Source: Metellina segmentata
Taxonomy: Eukaryota > Arthropoda > Arachnida > Araneae > Tetragnathidae
Direction of reading: 5' to 3'
DNA length: 64,000 nt
NCBI GenBank assembly: GCA_947359465.1
Contig: OX375877.1
Coordinates: forward strand, 52,366,744 to 52,430,743
The notes under the pieces: generated by a model
The model's input: only the letters and a program-made list of their open reading frames with translations
The model's database searches: none
What the model was told of the DNA's origin: nothing
Shown: in pieces, positions 50,445 to 60,192 of the stretch
How positions within the stretch are numbered: the first letter of the stretch is position 1
How the letters are laid out: every line of letters begins with the position of its first letter
Program-made: the position numbers and the translations under genes

Positions 50445-51919
50445 GTAGGAACAAGGTTTTGCTTTTTACTATGCATAAAATGCATGGTTAACATCACGAT
50501 GTATCGTAATATCGTGATGTTAGAATGCCGATGTATCACGATGTCAAAATTTGAACATCGCCCAGGCCTAGTCACTACAATATCCTCAGATTGTCACTGG
50601 ACATTGAAGATCGTAAGAATCGAGCTTCCCCTCATCTTAATTTCTTCTTTGTTTGTCCTTGTGGATAAAGGCCGATACCGATTGAGAATATCACTCATTC
50701 CGATCAAACCTAATGCCACGATCGGATATTAGTATCCAGAACAATTATGATTGAATTTGTGCTTCCATTCAACATTCTGAATGCAGTAAAAATGGCATGT
50801 GCCTGGTTGAAGTTTCGTATCAAAATGCCTATCTATTTTTGCAGCTCATTGAATTTTTATAGAAATTTCAATTTGGTTCATGATAATATTTCTTTTTAAT
50901 TCAGGAAAAATCAGGATATTTTTGTTAAAACTGTCATAAATATAACTTATTACAAAAAGTTTTTTAATTTCAAAACATCACAGAAAACCTTGACGAGCAG
51001 GGGACGGAGTCCCCTAGTTTAAAAAATATTGATACATACAGATTAATCATAGTACTGAAAAATCTAATTTAACTCCTATAAAAGATCTTTAATTTTAAAA
51101 GTTTTATCAATCAGTAATAATTATAAGTATTTTGTTTTCATTTATAAATTGTTGGGGTGTTTAGCAATTTATATCTTGAAAATGAATCAGTTTTAAGGTA
51201 ACATTTGAAATTTTTTATATGTATGAATTGTCAAGGTATTTTTGTTTTTAAAATAAGTATTTCTCATTATTAGAAATTGATTTTTCATTTTCCTTTCCAC
51301 ACTAGATATAGATCTAAAAGATGCTGCTAAATTTTTTTCACACAAGTTCTCGTGTGGTTCTTCAGTAACAGGTGATGATGAAATTGTTATTCAAGGAGAT
51401 GTAAAAGATGAACTGTTTGACATAATCACAGAACAATGGCCAGAGGTAAAGTATTTTAAAATTATGTAATGTAGCATCAAATTCATTCTATTCATAATAC
51501 ATACAAAAATATAGCTAATGTAATCAATGAATTTATCCTACTCCTTCAATAATTACTTGCAATTACAAACAGAAAATTTATAACTTGTATTTAACCTTTC
51601 TACCAGAATCATATTTTCTTTCTAACAGCTTATTTTTTCAAAAATTATTTTCATGAAACTAATTACCTTAATGAAATTTTGAACTAAGGTATATCTACAT
51701 AAAACTAGAATCTTTTTTTTTTATATATCCAAGTATTCTATTCCTGAGTAAAATATTTTTAGCACTTGAATTTTTCCAAATGAAATGTATTATTGTCCTC
51801 AAATTTAATTCTATCAGTATATTTTCCTGATTTGTTAGTTTTAGTAAGTTTGTTTTAATTACATTTTATTGCAGATTGATGAAGATGCTATAGACATGTT
51901 AGGTGACCAGTCTCGGTGA
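43306..51919 (+). CDS. DENR: Density-regulated protein DENR (translation re-initiation factor)
   Basis: Six coding exons: 43306-43405, 44509-44528, 47312-47399, 47583-47750, 51306-51445, 51875-51919. With GT/AG introns they join to 561 nt, 186 aa plus TGA; vertebrate DENR is about 198 aa. Order of parts: an N-terminal zinc-binding module with cysteines 32, 35, 42 and 51 (CGEC...C...C), a lysine-rich linker with [20 protein letters not shown], and a C-terminal SUI1/eIF1-like domain from about residue 112 ([20 protein letters not shown] to [20 protein letters not shown]). DENR pairs with MCT-1 (MCTS1) to release deacylated tRNA and recycle 40S subunits, and to allow re-initiation after short upstream ORFs. 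The ATG lies 21 nt after the acceptor AATATAG. Introns hold a pogo-like MITE, a hAT element and a Helitron-like end. Confidence 0.96.
43593..43987. mobile_element. Pogo/Tigger-like MITE, copy 2
   Basis: Between TA dinucleotides (43591-43592 and 43988-43989) lies a 395-bp unit starting CAGTACAAATCC and ending GATTTGGGACTTTGTACAG. Interior similarity to the copy at 59217 includes CATGTTTGCAATACTAAAAT and TGAACATGTCCGT. It has no coding capacity and lies in DENR intron 1. Confidence 0.88.
44509..44528 (+). CDS. DENR: DENR coding exon 2, a 20-nt microexon
   Basis: Acceptor TTTCTTTCCAG and donor GTATGT bracket 20 nt that supply ECSMPLE, including cysteine 35. Skipping it would shift the frame. 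Confidence 0.9.
45180..45470 (+). other. Possible DNA-transposon coding debris
   Basis: A GC-richer patch in DENR intron 2. One frame gives [20 protein letters not shown], vaguely like the N-terminal DNA-binding region of pogo-type transposases, then breaks. Too weak for a family call. Confidence 0.25.
46005..46200. repeat. Interspersed repeat Z, copy 2
   Basis: Second copy of the sequence at 31450-31720. In this copy an open frame (46145-46426) continues past the repeat, but it has no recognised domain. Confidence 0.6.
46560..46910. other. GC-rich unexplained block in DENR intron 2
   Basis: CpG-containing and markedly less AT-rich than the intron around it (for example TTCGCGCGACACGTAAGCGA). 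One plus frame spans 46570-46848 without a recognised domain. The motif pair GTAAGCGACTTGCC / GTGCCGCTTGCC suggests repeat ends, so a foreign insertion is more likely than an exon. Confidence 0.3.
47111..47155. repeat. Short hairpin in DENR intron 2
   Basis: AGGCAATAGAACAG (47111-47124) can pair with CTGTACCTATTGCCT (47141-47155) apart from one bulge, with a 16-nt loop. It is too short for a miRNA precursor. Confidence 0.5.
47312..47399 (+). CDS. DENR: DENR coding exon 3
   Basis: 88 nt encoding [20 protein letters not shown] and the start of the linker, with zinc ligands C42 and C51. Acceptor ATATTTCAG, donor GTAATC. Confidence 0.94.
47583..47750 (+). CDS. DENR: DENR coding exon 4
   Basis: 168 nt encoding the lysine-rich linker and the first strand of the SUI1 domain. 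Acceptor TTGAAAAGCAG, donor GTAATA. Confidence 0.94.
49196..49480. repeat. Tandem subterminal repeat of the hAT element, ~142 bp x 2
   Basis: CATGGTTTTCCGG at 49196 and 49338 starts two units that share ATAGCGCATG, GATTCATCGTGAAAAA, GACATCGCCACATCGGTTTC and TTTTCACGTTGAGTTGCC. A less complete unit lies upstream (49020-49190). Such repeats can be transposase-binding sites. Confidence 0.85.
50382..50439. repeat. (CA)n/(TA)n microsatellite
   Basis: A short CA run passes into an uninterrupted AT run ending at 50439, inside the hAT element. Apparent open frames across it are artefacts of the repeat. Confidence 0.95.
50820..51017 (+). mobile_element. Helitron-like element, 3' part (second copy)
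   Basis: Ends with the hairpin AGGGGAC-GGA-GTCCCCT (50999-51015) and CTAG (51014-51017) followed by T, the Helitron 3' signature. The body 50895-50990 (TTAATTCAGGAAAAATCAGG, AAAACTGTCATA-ATATA-CTTATTAC, AAAACCTTGACG) matches 14325-14435. The terminal hairpin sequence differs from the first copy. Confidence 0.65.
51306..51445 (+). CDS. DENR: DENR coding exon 5
   Basis: 140 nt encoding the core of the SUI1 domain, including [20 protein letters not shown]. Acceptor CACACTAG, donor GTAAAG. Confidence 0.94.
51875..51919 (+). CDS. DENR: DENR coding exon 6
   Basis: 45 nt including TGA, encoding [14 protein letters not shown]. Acceptor TTTATTGCAG. Confidence 0.94.
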   Translation: MDEDAIDMLGDQSR

Positions 51920-51943
51920 TCAAGACTATACTTAGAATTCTAC

Positions 51944-51949
51944 AATAAA
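51944..51949 (+). promoter_or_regulatory. DENR: DENR poly(A) signal
   Basis: AATAAA 24 bases after the stop codon, with a second AATAAA at 51978-51983. Transcript ends are expected about 15-30 bases past one of them. Confidence 0.7.
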
Positions 51950-52388
51950 GTTATACTTTTATGTAAAATTTTGTATAATAAACCATATTAGAAAACTCAG
52001 GCTATCTAGTTGCGTTTGGTGGATGATTTATTGATTAATCACACTCAAAATGTTTTGCCATATTGCTGTCAATGTAGCTACTAGGCAATCTAGCTTTGTT
52101 TAAAATACAAAAGTGAAGGTTATATTGCAAATCATGTCAGTTTTGGTTTAATCCACTTCCCACATGTTTGAAAACATCTCACTTTTGAAACCACATTGAC
52201 CAATTTACAAAATATCTTTCTCATTTCCAAATTTATCATAACAATGTAATATTTTAATATATTCCTATATTGCACCACAGTAAACGTTATCAGCGTGGCT
52301 TTATATGCACATAAGATAAACATTTAATGCTTGAAATTTTAAATGAAGAGCTAGCTCTTCATTTAATTTAATAATTAATAAATGACTA

Positions 52389-52670
52389 AGGGTAATTCCT
52401 ATAGAGCATCTGACGCATAGCACTGCTACAGTGGGACGTTACGGATACATTGGGGTCAATTACATCATTCCTCAACCGATTTTTACAGGTAATACATCAC
52501 ATTAAAGAAAACAAACTTCTTTAAAATGAGCTATAAAACATTGAAATCCGTTCAGTAATGAAAGTGCTGTAATATGTATAGTTGGGACAATTGTGGAACT
52601 GTTTCCCACAATGCGCCAGCCATACTGCAATAGATGCACTACGTCAGACGCACTATAGGAATTGTGCCTT
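52389..52670. mobile_element. TA-flanked MITE, 282 bp
   Basis: The left end AGGGTAATTCCTATAG-GCATCTGACG is an inverted match to the right end CGTCAGACGC-CTATAGGAATTGTGCCTT. TA sits on each side (52387-52388 and 52671-52672), as for Tc1/mariner-type MITEs. No coding content. Confidence 0.82.
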
Positions 52671-52672
52671 TA

Positions 52673-55424
52673 GTTCATGTAAAACTTTGTCTTTTGTGCT
52701 AAATTATTTAAAATACAATTTTCTTTAAATACTTAAATAAAAATTTAAATACATGAATTGTCAAAATATGAGTTATTGGATTGAGAACCTGTTTTCACCT
52801 GTGCTTGAAATGACCCAAGTACTGCAGAAGTCAGGTATGATATTTGTGTGATAGTTTCACACATTTCTTCTCAACCAACCCATTGCATTGATCATAGGCA
52901 ATTTTTCAACTATGTCCAGTTATACATACGGAATTAGTAATGCATGTTAAACTTAGTTGGTTTTGTAAAAATGAACTTTATGTGGCTAAAATATACTTTA
53001 AAACTTTCTGCCATTGCATGAAGGTGGAATGCAATTCAACCATCCAGATGAACTTTTTGATTTCTTGTTAAAATGCAACATACTACACTTTGACCTATTT
53101 AATTCCAATACAATTTCAAATGAATTTTCCCTTTTGACTGTAACTCCAAACTAGTTATCTTCTCTCCAGTTAACCGATCATCTGGAATTTTGATGAAGCC
53201 GTGCTAGTCAAAAATAACTTTCCAATTACTTGTTCTTGGATGTAGTCTGCTGTTAAAAAGATTAGTAGGTTTTGTTGATTTTCAAATTTTAATAAGAATT
53301 TTACATAGACATTTTCTACTGGCATAGCCATCCTCCATTCGTCCCTTGTGCCGGAAGGGACATTAAAGACCCTTTGATTTCTGAGTGCAAAAAGATTTTG
53401 CCTTTGGTGCAAAGAAGCTAAATGTCAAAGTTAATGCTTGACTGTTGTGCTTTTGGCAGTTAAGCCAAAATTTTCTCTTGTGCCAGGTAAATCTCAATCT
53501 ACATACCAGCATACTTTTTGTGCAGCTAGATTACTTTTATTCATCTAAATGCTTTCAAATCAGCAGTCAACTTTTTTACTAATAATAATTTGCAAGTTTT
53601 TTTCTTCAGTATTTTATTTCTACATATAAAAATGATTGCTTTAAATTAAATTATTGGCATATTCTGCTAAATGTCTGGTTTAACAAACCTACAGAATCAT
53701 GTAAATGACACAATTAGAGCAAAATTTAATCCTTCAAAATAAAAAATATCTTAACGCTGTTTGTTCCATTTTAAAAGAAAGTGTGAAATGTACCACACAA
53801 AACTTAAGTTATAATAATGTATAGTAAAAAAGGTCTTCAAGTTAATTCTTAAAATACACGTGTACAGTTAGAAATGGCTTGCATTTAGCCATTTAAAAAT
53901 ATCTAATTAAATATACTATACAGTAAAAACAATTCACATCAGAGATGATAAACAGAATATTAAATATTTATTTCTATTAAAATGGAAAATGTAAGTTCAT
54001 AGCAAATTTGTCTTGAATCTCATGTTTAACTTTTTATTGAAGATTTACAAAAATTTAATTTTTTTATATTAAAGCTTGCGTTTGGTCTCGGTTCTGACCT
54101 TAATCATTTGTATGTATTGGGAAGGTGACAGACTGGCCAACTCGTGTGGGAGTACTTTTTGTTGCGACGCTACGAAATTCCAGTGGTTTAGTTAATCGCC
54201 CTGTCTGTGGAGAAAGGAAAAGTAAACCAAAGAAATAACTGGTTGATGATCTGAAGTCAGATGGCCATTTGTTGCTCACAATTTGGTGTACAGTGCTGTC
54301 CCATGTTACAGGAGCAATAGAAATGTATTTATGCACCAGGTAGCCCTGTCTATAAGCAACCTTAATCTTACTCTATCATAAATGCATACGCAAGGTACTG
54401 ATTAAGGCATCTCTGAATTGGTATGAGTATGGGCTGATGTATAAAATGAATTTATTGGAATGTTTTTATTGCTCTATAATCTTAAAACACAGATGTAAAT
54501 CAAGGAATAAATTATGAAATTTTATTAATATTTTTATAAGCATGGGGAATAATTTGATAATATTCAGAAATATATTTGTATGTGAAATTTTTTTTTATTC
54601 ATGTAACTAAATATATATTTGAATATAAAATATTCGTCTTCCTGGTGGCTTATCTTTATATTAAAAACTGCCTGTAGTGACCAGCATGCGATATAAAAAC
54701 CTATTCTGAACTGATACCTTGTGATTGAAACAAGTTACTTTTCTTACTTAGATACTCATTCTCCTTCGAGTTAAAGCAGAGACGATAGTAAATTGCAAAC
54801 TTATTCCATCCCTACCCCAGCTGGTTTGAAGTTCCAAGAGTCCTCTCCTTTCAGCTTAGAGCTCTTTCATTAAGTCACAAATTTATAATAGCTTATTCTT
54901 TTTTTATATATAAAATTCACTCTTAATACATGTGCTTAATGATCTATTCAATTGGTTGAAAGGTGTTTGCCTGTGGGCAGATTTGGAAAATCAAAGATAC
55001 CGCATTCGTTAAATGTCTTCGGGATTTTCAAGGAAAATGTTACCAAATGCTCAGAAACATGAGCATACACGACTAAGCTCCATTTAAATCCCTTTGAAAC
55101 AATTTCATGACACAAACACTACCTGACAATCAACTACTGGGTAAGAGCATTGGGAACGAGGCACTTTCGAAATTCATTAGTGGTCCAAGCTTTGGATCTT
55201 CTTGAAGAGGGGGAAACGATACCTCAATGAAACCGATAGGTTATCTGTCGGGGCTCATCTTAGCAAAATAGAGTAGTTTTTATCTCAAAGAGGTACTCTA
55301 AGTAAAATTGGCGAGATTTTATTGGACAAGATACCTTGAGGTACTACTTAGAGGGTTAAAAGGAAAAAATCAGAATAAGAGCGTGAAATAAGCAAAAATC
55401 AGAAAAACCTGTGGCCAGTAATTT
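52673..55424. other. Spacer without recognised genes
   Basis: AT-rich with two GC-richer patches (about 54090-54360 and 54780-55360). Neither gives a recognised protein or RNA. The first has an open minus frame of 78 codons with no family that I know. Confidence 0.35.
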
Positions 55425-56270
55425 TTTTTCACGAAATTTGCCACACCAGTTTATTTTATGCGTAAATAATGACATCCAAAATATCTTGTTATTTATATAA
55501 GTTTTAAGAATTTGCAAGTTCAAAGAGTAGATGTGAAATCACTTGATGTTGTAAGTTAGAATACTTCATTCTCAAAAACTACTTATCGTAGACAACACCA
55601 TTCTTGTATCGCATTTTTTTATATTATCGAAGCTTGTAACTCATTACCAGCAGCGATAAAAAAGTAAAACTACATCTAGTTAAAAATGCTCCAGAGGTAA
55701 AAATAATCGAATTACAAATGTGAAAATGTCAGGACATATACGTATCTTAAGTCTTTCAGGTTGAAAACGTTTGATGTTTTTGAAGCTTTCCCCAAGTCAA
55801 ATATGTGTTTTAAAATACCATATTTTCCCTAATTTGAATTTTGAATGATTTTTTTTCTTTATAAAGTGGAAATACAATATTACTAAATTAATACTATTTT
55901 TCCGTAATTTTACTTAATGTTTAATAAAAATTTTGTATGACTAGTATTAAATTATATTGTGACGTTTCCTAAGAAACCTTTTTTCTTTAAAAAGTAATGA
56001 CACAAATTTTAAATGCCTGTCTATAACTTATTTAAACATAGGGTTGCAAAACAGGCCTCTTTAAGTGCTAGAAAATCTAAATTTGTGTGACCTTGATTTT
56101 TATCTGTCAATAATTAATGAAGTTTAGATTTATCAAACCTAATATATTGCAATTTTTTTACCATTACATGTGACATATTTAAAAACTGATTTTCATTAAA
56201 ATTGGTGATAGGTCGGGTCAGCCACAGTGGATTCGCTCATTTTGGATGGAATGACCCAGCACTTCAATAA
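55425..56270. repeat. Interspersed repeat Y, copy 2
   Basis: Collinear with 24000-25460 but shorter. It keeps GCGTAAATAATGACATCCAAA, ACTTATCGTAGACAACACCATTC, TATTATCGAAGCTT, CCTAATATATTGCA and GATTCGCTCATTTTGGATGG. Confidence 0.65.
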
Positions 56271-57097
56271 ATTCTAAACAAATGTTAATTAACCATCATG
56301 ACTCATAAATATATACTTTATCATGAATCCAAACTGATTTTTGACGAATACACATAACTCTGGAAGTATTTGTGTGAAAAATGTTTAATAACTGAAAAAA
56401 AATTATTTAATTGCCATTCCAGGTGTTAAGTAAACAATAATATTCCAATAAAATCACTCAAATGTGCTCCAAACAATTCAGTAAATTGAATAAATAAGTT
56501 ATTTAGTTTAAGAATTTAATTACTCAATAAAAAATAAATTTTATTTTGTGGCTAAAAGTGCTTGTGAAATATCTTAAATTCTTAAAAAATAGAAGCAAAA
56601 TTAGCCTTCTTCAAACATGTTTTAAATGCCCAAACACAAATTGTGTTAATTACGTATGAAATAAACAATAAACGCAAACAAATTTCATTTTAAAATAAAA
56701 TGAATACTTTTTTAATATAAAATTTGAATTTCCAACACTATTATGACAGGCAGAAGAATTTCTACTCACTTATGAAATGAATTGTTATAAAGCGCCAACT
56801 TGGCAACCTTTCGCTGAGATATTTGGATGCCAACTTGGCGAGTGCGCCATTTTATTGAGGGATTTTTCACAGTTCGCCGTAAGAGTGAAAATTTCAGACG
56901 GAAACAGATTCATGGTAAGGGTAAAAAAACAAAAGAGCCTAATTTTGGCGAATTTTCTAAATCACACAAATTTTCAGTCTCCAAAACTTTGAAAAAATAT
57001 ACCCCTAGTCACCAAGTTTGAAAAATGTAGCAAAAGGTTGTCTGCGGCACTTTTCAAATGGAAAATTGATAATAAATTAATTAGTTGATACCAATAT
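56271..57097. other. Spacer without recognised genes
   Basis: AT-rich. A locally GC-richer part (56780-56960) holds two overlapping plus frames with no recognised domain. Confidence 0.35.
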
Positions 57098-57286
57098 TTA
57101 ACCTTTTGACTACGGCTATGGCGCGATTCTTATATAATTTTCTAGGTACAACTGCTGTAATCTAAATTCTTTCTTGGCGCTATTCTTATTACTTTTAAGT
57201 TGCAACTAATGTATTGGCTGTTGTCTTAATTCTTTCTTGGCGCGATCATGGTACAGCTCCTGTACTGGCCGTAGTCTAAAGGTTAA
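57098..57286. mobile_element. piggyBac-like MITE with TTAA target duplication
   Basis: TTAA (57098-57101) then CCTTTTGACTACGGC; at the other end GCCGTAGTCTAAAGG then TTAA (57283-57286). The inverted ends agree at all but one position over 15 bp. The inside is built from repeated TTCTTTCTTGGCGC blocks. No coding capacity. Confidence 0.88.
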
Positions 57287-57573
57287 AAAGATCTTAAAAC
57301 AAACATTACTTATTTTTACTTAAAAACATGCCACAAAAAATAGTTTTATACTTGGAACATTCTCACACAGAGCATACAAAACCTTCATTGTTAAGAAACG
57401 ATTAGGTAAAAATGTACAAGCTTTATATCTAAAATTGTGAATTGATCATTTAACCATTCTTATGAAGTAAACAAAAAATACTGACTCTTATTCTTTAAAC
57501 AATCTGAAGTCCAACATTTTGTAAATATATGTGTTGATACAAAAATGCATGTTGATTTCACAAAAAATATAAT

Positions 57574-58437
57574 CTACTCTAGGGTACAGATAATTTTTTC
57601 TTGGCCTTTTGTTTCACTATATGATTTTGTAGCCTTAACGTGAAACATTTTTCCTTTCTGGGGTCCAAAGATGAATTGACCAGTGAGGTAATTTCCATAC
57701 ACACAACCGGTATCCAGTCCAGTAGCACGGAAACATTTCTGCAACATTCGTTTCGCATCATGTCCAAAATACACATGTTGAGGTCCACCCCACAGCTGGG
57801 CCCAAGGTTCTCCTCTTGTAGTATCATCGGTTGCCATGAGACCTCCTTCCCAAAAGTAATCTGCAACTACAATATTCCTTACGTGAACCATATCCATGGG
57901 ATCATTTATCTCTAAAGGGACTCCTGGAACAAGCCCGGCATGCACAATGATAGAATTTAATGATGGAATTGAAATGGTGTATGGTAGTTCAACTAAATAT
58001 TTCATATTTTCATCACCTAAATCTCTGATCCACAAATTCTTGTCTTTTAGCTTGTATTCTGGATTTCTGTGATCAAAATATTCTCTCAATACAATCTCGT
58101 CATGATTCCCTCGCACTGAAAGCATTGATTTCGATTCTCGCACTAGACTCAAAACTTCAAGGTTTTTAGGACCTTTATTGACCAGATCACCAACAAAGAT
58201 TTTCAATACATTGTCATTAGTGGTGTTGGATTTTTCAAGTAATGCTTTCAGTTCATCATAACAGCCATGAACATCCCCAATTACAAATATCTCTTCAAAT
58301 TGTTCAAGAAAAGATGCATCTAAATATCTGTGTAATACTTGGGGAAAGGGAATGTTATAAGCATGTGAGTAGCTACGATGAGGCTTGGGAATCAATTTGC
58401 TTACAGAATTCAGAAAACATAAAGCTAGAGATACCAT
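57574..58437 (-). CDS. ApaH-like phosphatase (ALPH), PPP-superfamily metallophosphatase
   Basis: An intronless 287-aa frame. Metal and catalytic motifs appear in order: GDVHG (54-58), GDLVNKGP (83-90), GNHD (110-113), VHAGL (165-169), GHD (225-227), and the closing TGLDTGCVYG (239-248). GNHD and GDLVnkGP match bacterial ApaH (diadenosine tetraphosphatase, GDLVARGP/GNHD) and not PP1/PP2A (GDxVDRG/GNHE), so the likely reaction is hydrolysis of dinucleoside polyphosphates or related pyrophosphate (cap-like) bonds using two metal ions. The first about 30 residues lack acidic residues and contain K, H, R and S, which could be a mitochondrial targeting signal. The ATG is the first after a likely acceptor (TTCTTGCAG at 58503), so the gene may have a 5' UTR intron. 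It is not a bacterial contaminant by context: neighbouring DNA is the same AT-rich host type. Confidence 0.85.
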   Translation of the reverse strand: MVSLALCFLNSVSKLIPKPHRSYSHAYNIPFPQVLHRYLDASFLEQFEEIFVIGDVHGCYDELKALLEKSNTTNDNVLKIFVGDLVNKGPKNLEVLSLVRESKSMLSVRGNHDEIVLREYFDHRNPEYKLKDKNLWIRDLGDENMKYLVELPYTISIPSLNSIIVHAGLVPGVPLEINDPMDMVHVRNIVVADYFWEGGLMATDDTTRGEPWAQLWGGPQHVYFGHDAKRMLQKCFRATGLDTGCVYGNYLTGQFIFGPQKGKMFHVKATKSYSETKGQEKIICTLE

Positions 58438-59216
58438 TTTGAAGTCACTTTTTTACTATGGACTGCAGTCAACAATTGGTTTTAATGTAAGTTTTCCTGT
58501 TCCTGCAAGAAAAATTATGCAATATTTTAATACTTCCACATTTTTAACTATGCATGTAAAGCAAGTAGTTTGAAAGATTATTATCATTGGAAAAATGCAT
58601 GTCTATTGTGGAACAGACGTTAAAATTAATGCAAGATATCTTAAAGGAAAAAGTACTTGATGAAAAGGTAATAAACACAATATCCAAGTAGTATGCAAGA
58701 TCAAAAGGTGCAAATGTCATTTAAAGAATTAAGCAATCATAGAAGGCAATAAATCAAAATTTTAACCAATCTTATGGAACGTAATTTCAATGCCATGGTT
58801 TGAATCTAAACGAACTTACCCTCATAGGGTTGCCTTAAAGCTGGATCAAAAGAACAAAGTTACCATGTTTGGCAATAAATTGCTGTTGCATCAGACACTA
58901 CATCTCACCCAAATGGAAACTCCTGGTTTAGAAACATTCGTTGGATGTACGTGCAGATCAATTAAAATTTTGTAATTTTCAATGAGTAACAATATTAAAC
59001 CATCACTACATTGTAAGATTCCAATAAAGTTGACATCATGAAATAAAAATAATTATAACTAATTCTCCACTGTAAGTGAATTTAATTTAGCTAATACAAA
59101 TCAAATACTTGCTTTAAACAAGTCGAAAAAACTAGCTATTCCACAAATATGATAAAACCCTCCATACAAGCTTAGCAATACAATCATGGTGAACATAAAT
59201 TACGGTGAAGACATTA
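58438..59216. other. 5' flank of the ALPH gene
   Basis: Probably contains the promoter and a non-coding exon of the phosphatase gene: 58438-58502 is likely 5' UTR if the acceptor at 58503 is used. Nothing else is recognised. Confidence 0.35.
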
Positions 59217-59498
59217 CAGTACAAAGATCAAAATCTTCCGGAACACGTTTGCAATACTAAAATAGCAGATATACAAACAGGAATAGTTTTTAAAAAAGGA
59301 AAAAATTTCTTAATACAATGCAATAAAGTTTACCTTACAAATCTTTTAATTTTTCTGTGTGGTATTTACTCTGAACATGTCCGTATCATTAATTTGGACC
59401 AAGTTAAACACCTTTCTTTAAAAAGTGTTTTTAAAAGAGGTGGAAAGATAGAACAAAAAACTGGTTAGTAAAACGTCTGGATTTGGGACTTTGTACTG
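59217..59498. mobile_element. Pogo/Tigger-like MITE, copy 3
   Basis: A 282-bp unit between TA (59215-59216) and TA (59499-59500), starting CAGTACAAAGATC and ending GATTTGGGACTTTGTACTG. Its inside matches copies 1 and 2, and one frame reads similarly in copies 1 and 3 (for example IYSEHV). That agreement reflects common descent, because the frame has no known domain. Confidence 0.9.
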
Positions 59499-59599
59499 TA
59501 GAAGTAAATCTTAGACCTTTGTGTTGATATATGCACTATATCAGACTCACTTTCTTTATTTCTGTATAATAAACCTTTGTTTTCAATTAAAATGAATAG

Positions 59600-59685
59600 T
59601 GGAATGCGTCAGTATGCAGGCCTACAGCTCAAAGATTGCTAGCACAGTAGATCTATCCACTAAGCCACGACAGCCCCAATAGAGA
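59600..59685 (-). repeat. tRNA-like SINE head, diverged
   Basis: The minus strand reads GGGGCTGTCGTGGCTTAGTG and GATAGATCTACTGTGCTAGC, an A-box-like tRNA arrangement. The B box is decayed. It cannot fold as an intact tRNA. Confidence 0.5.
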
Positions 59686-60192
59686 GTTAGGAATACAATT
59701 TAAAATATTAAAATCGACTCTATTTTTCAGACAGATGACAGACTATACAGAGTAATGTTCATTATTTGGATGCACACTGAACTATGATAATGTTTATTAG
59801 TCATAGATAGGTTTTTATGAATATCATCAATTTAAGAATTTAACTGCAAGTTTAAAAGAAGCTTTGTCATCATTTGTAATCCTCTACTATATTCCAAGAT
59901 TCTGATCTTCCGCCATAATAAAAGATTAAAATAAAAAATTAGATACAATATAGATTATTTTTAGTTTTATAACAATGGCACCTGTGGGGTCATTTAATTT
60001 CAATCCAAATGTATTGACAAATCAATAATGTAATTGACATCTTCAATCCAGAATGTGCAATAAATGTGCATATTGGAAATTGATAAACAGAACAGTAAAG
60101 ATCACAATTTTACATACATTTCAATGCAAAACATTTGTTTGATAACAATACAATTTTAAAATAGGATATAATAATTACAGTTGCAATTGGTG

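Larger units (their letters stand above)
49010..50570. mobile_element. Non-autonomous hAT element with perfect 8-bp target duplication
   Basis: Starts TAGGCCTGGACGATGT and ends ACATCGCCCAGGCCTA. GTCACTAC flanks it exactly on both sides (49002-49009 and 50571-50578). The 1561-bp interior has no transposase. Near the left end many CGATGTATCG-like and CGATATTCGATG motifs repeat, and near the right end GATGTATC(G/A) motifs recur inverted, so the subterminal parts can fold back. It lies in the intron between DENR coding exons 4 and 5. Confidence 0.95.
48545..50745. repeat. Interspersed repeat X, copy B, split by a hAT insertion
   Basis: The outer parts (48545-49001 and 50579-50745) correspond to copy A at 16190-16860. 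The middle is the hAT element 49010-50570. Shared blocks include CCCTCGATTCCGAGAAA, AAAGCACCC, and at the right edge ATACCGATTGAGAA plus GGATATTAGTATCCAGAACAA. Confidence 0.6.

Noticed and set aside
50219..50732. Plus frames of up to 167 codons across the TA microsatellite
   Set aside because: The length comes from the YIYIYI-coding repeat inside a non-coding hAT element.
54100..54336. 78-codon minus frame in a GC-richer patch
   Set aside because: It could be element debris, but I know no family match, so no gene call is made.
57640..57915. Plus-strand open frame opposite the ALPH gene
   Set aside because: It is a shadow of the coding minus strand, with no recognised domain.
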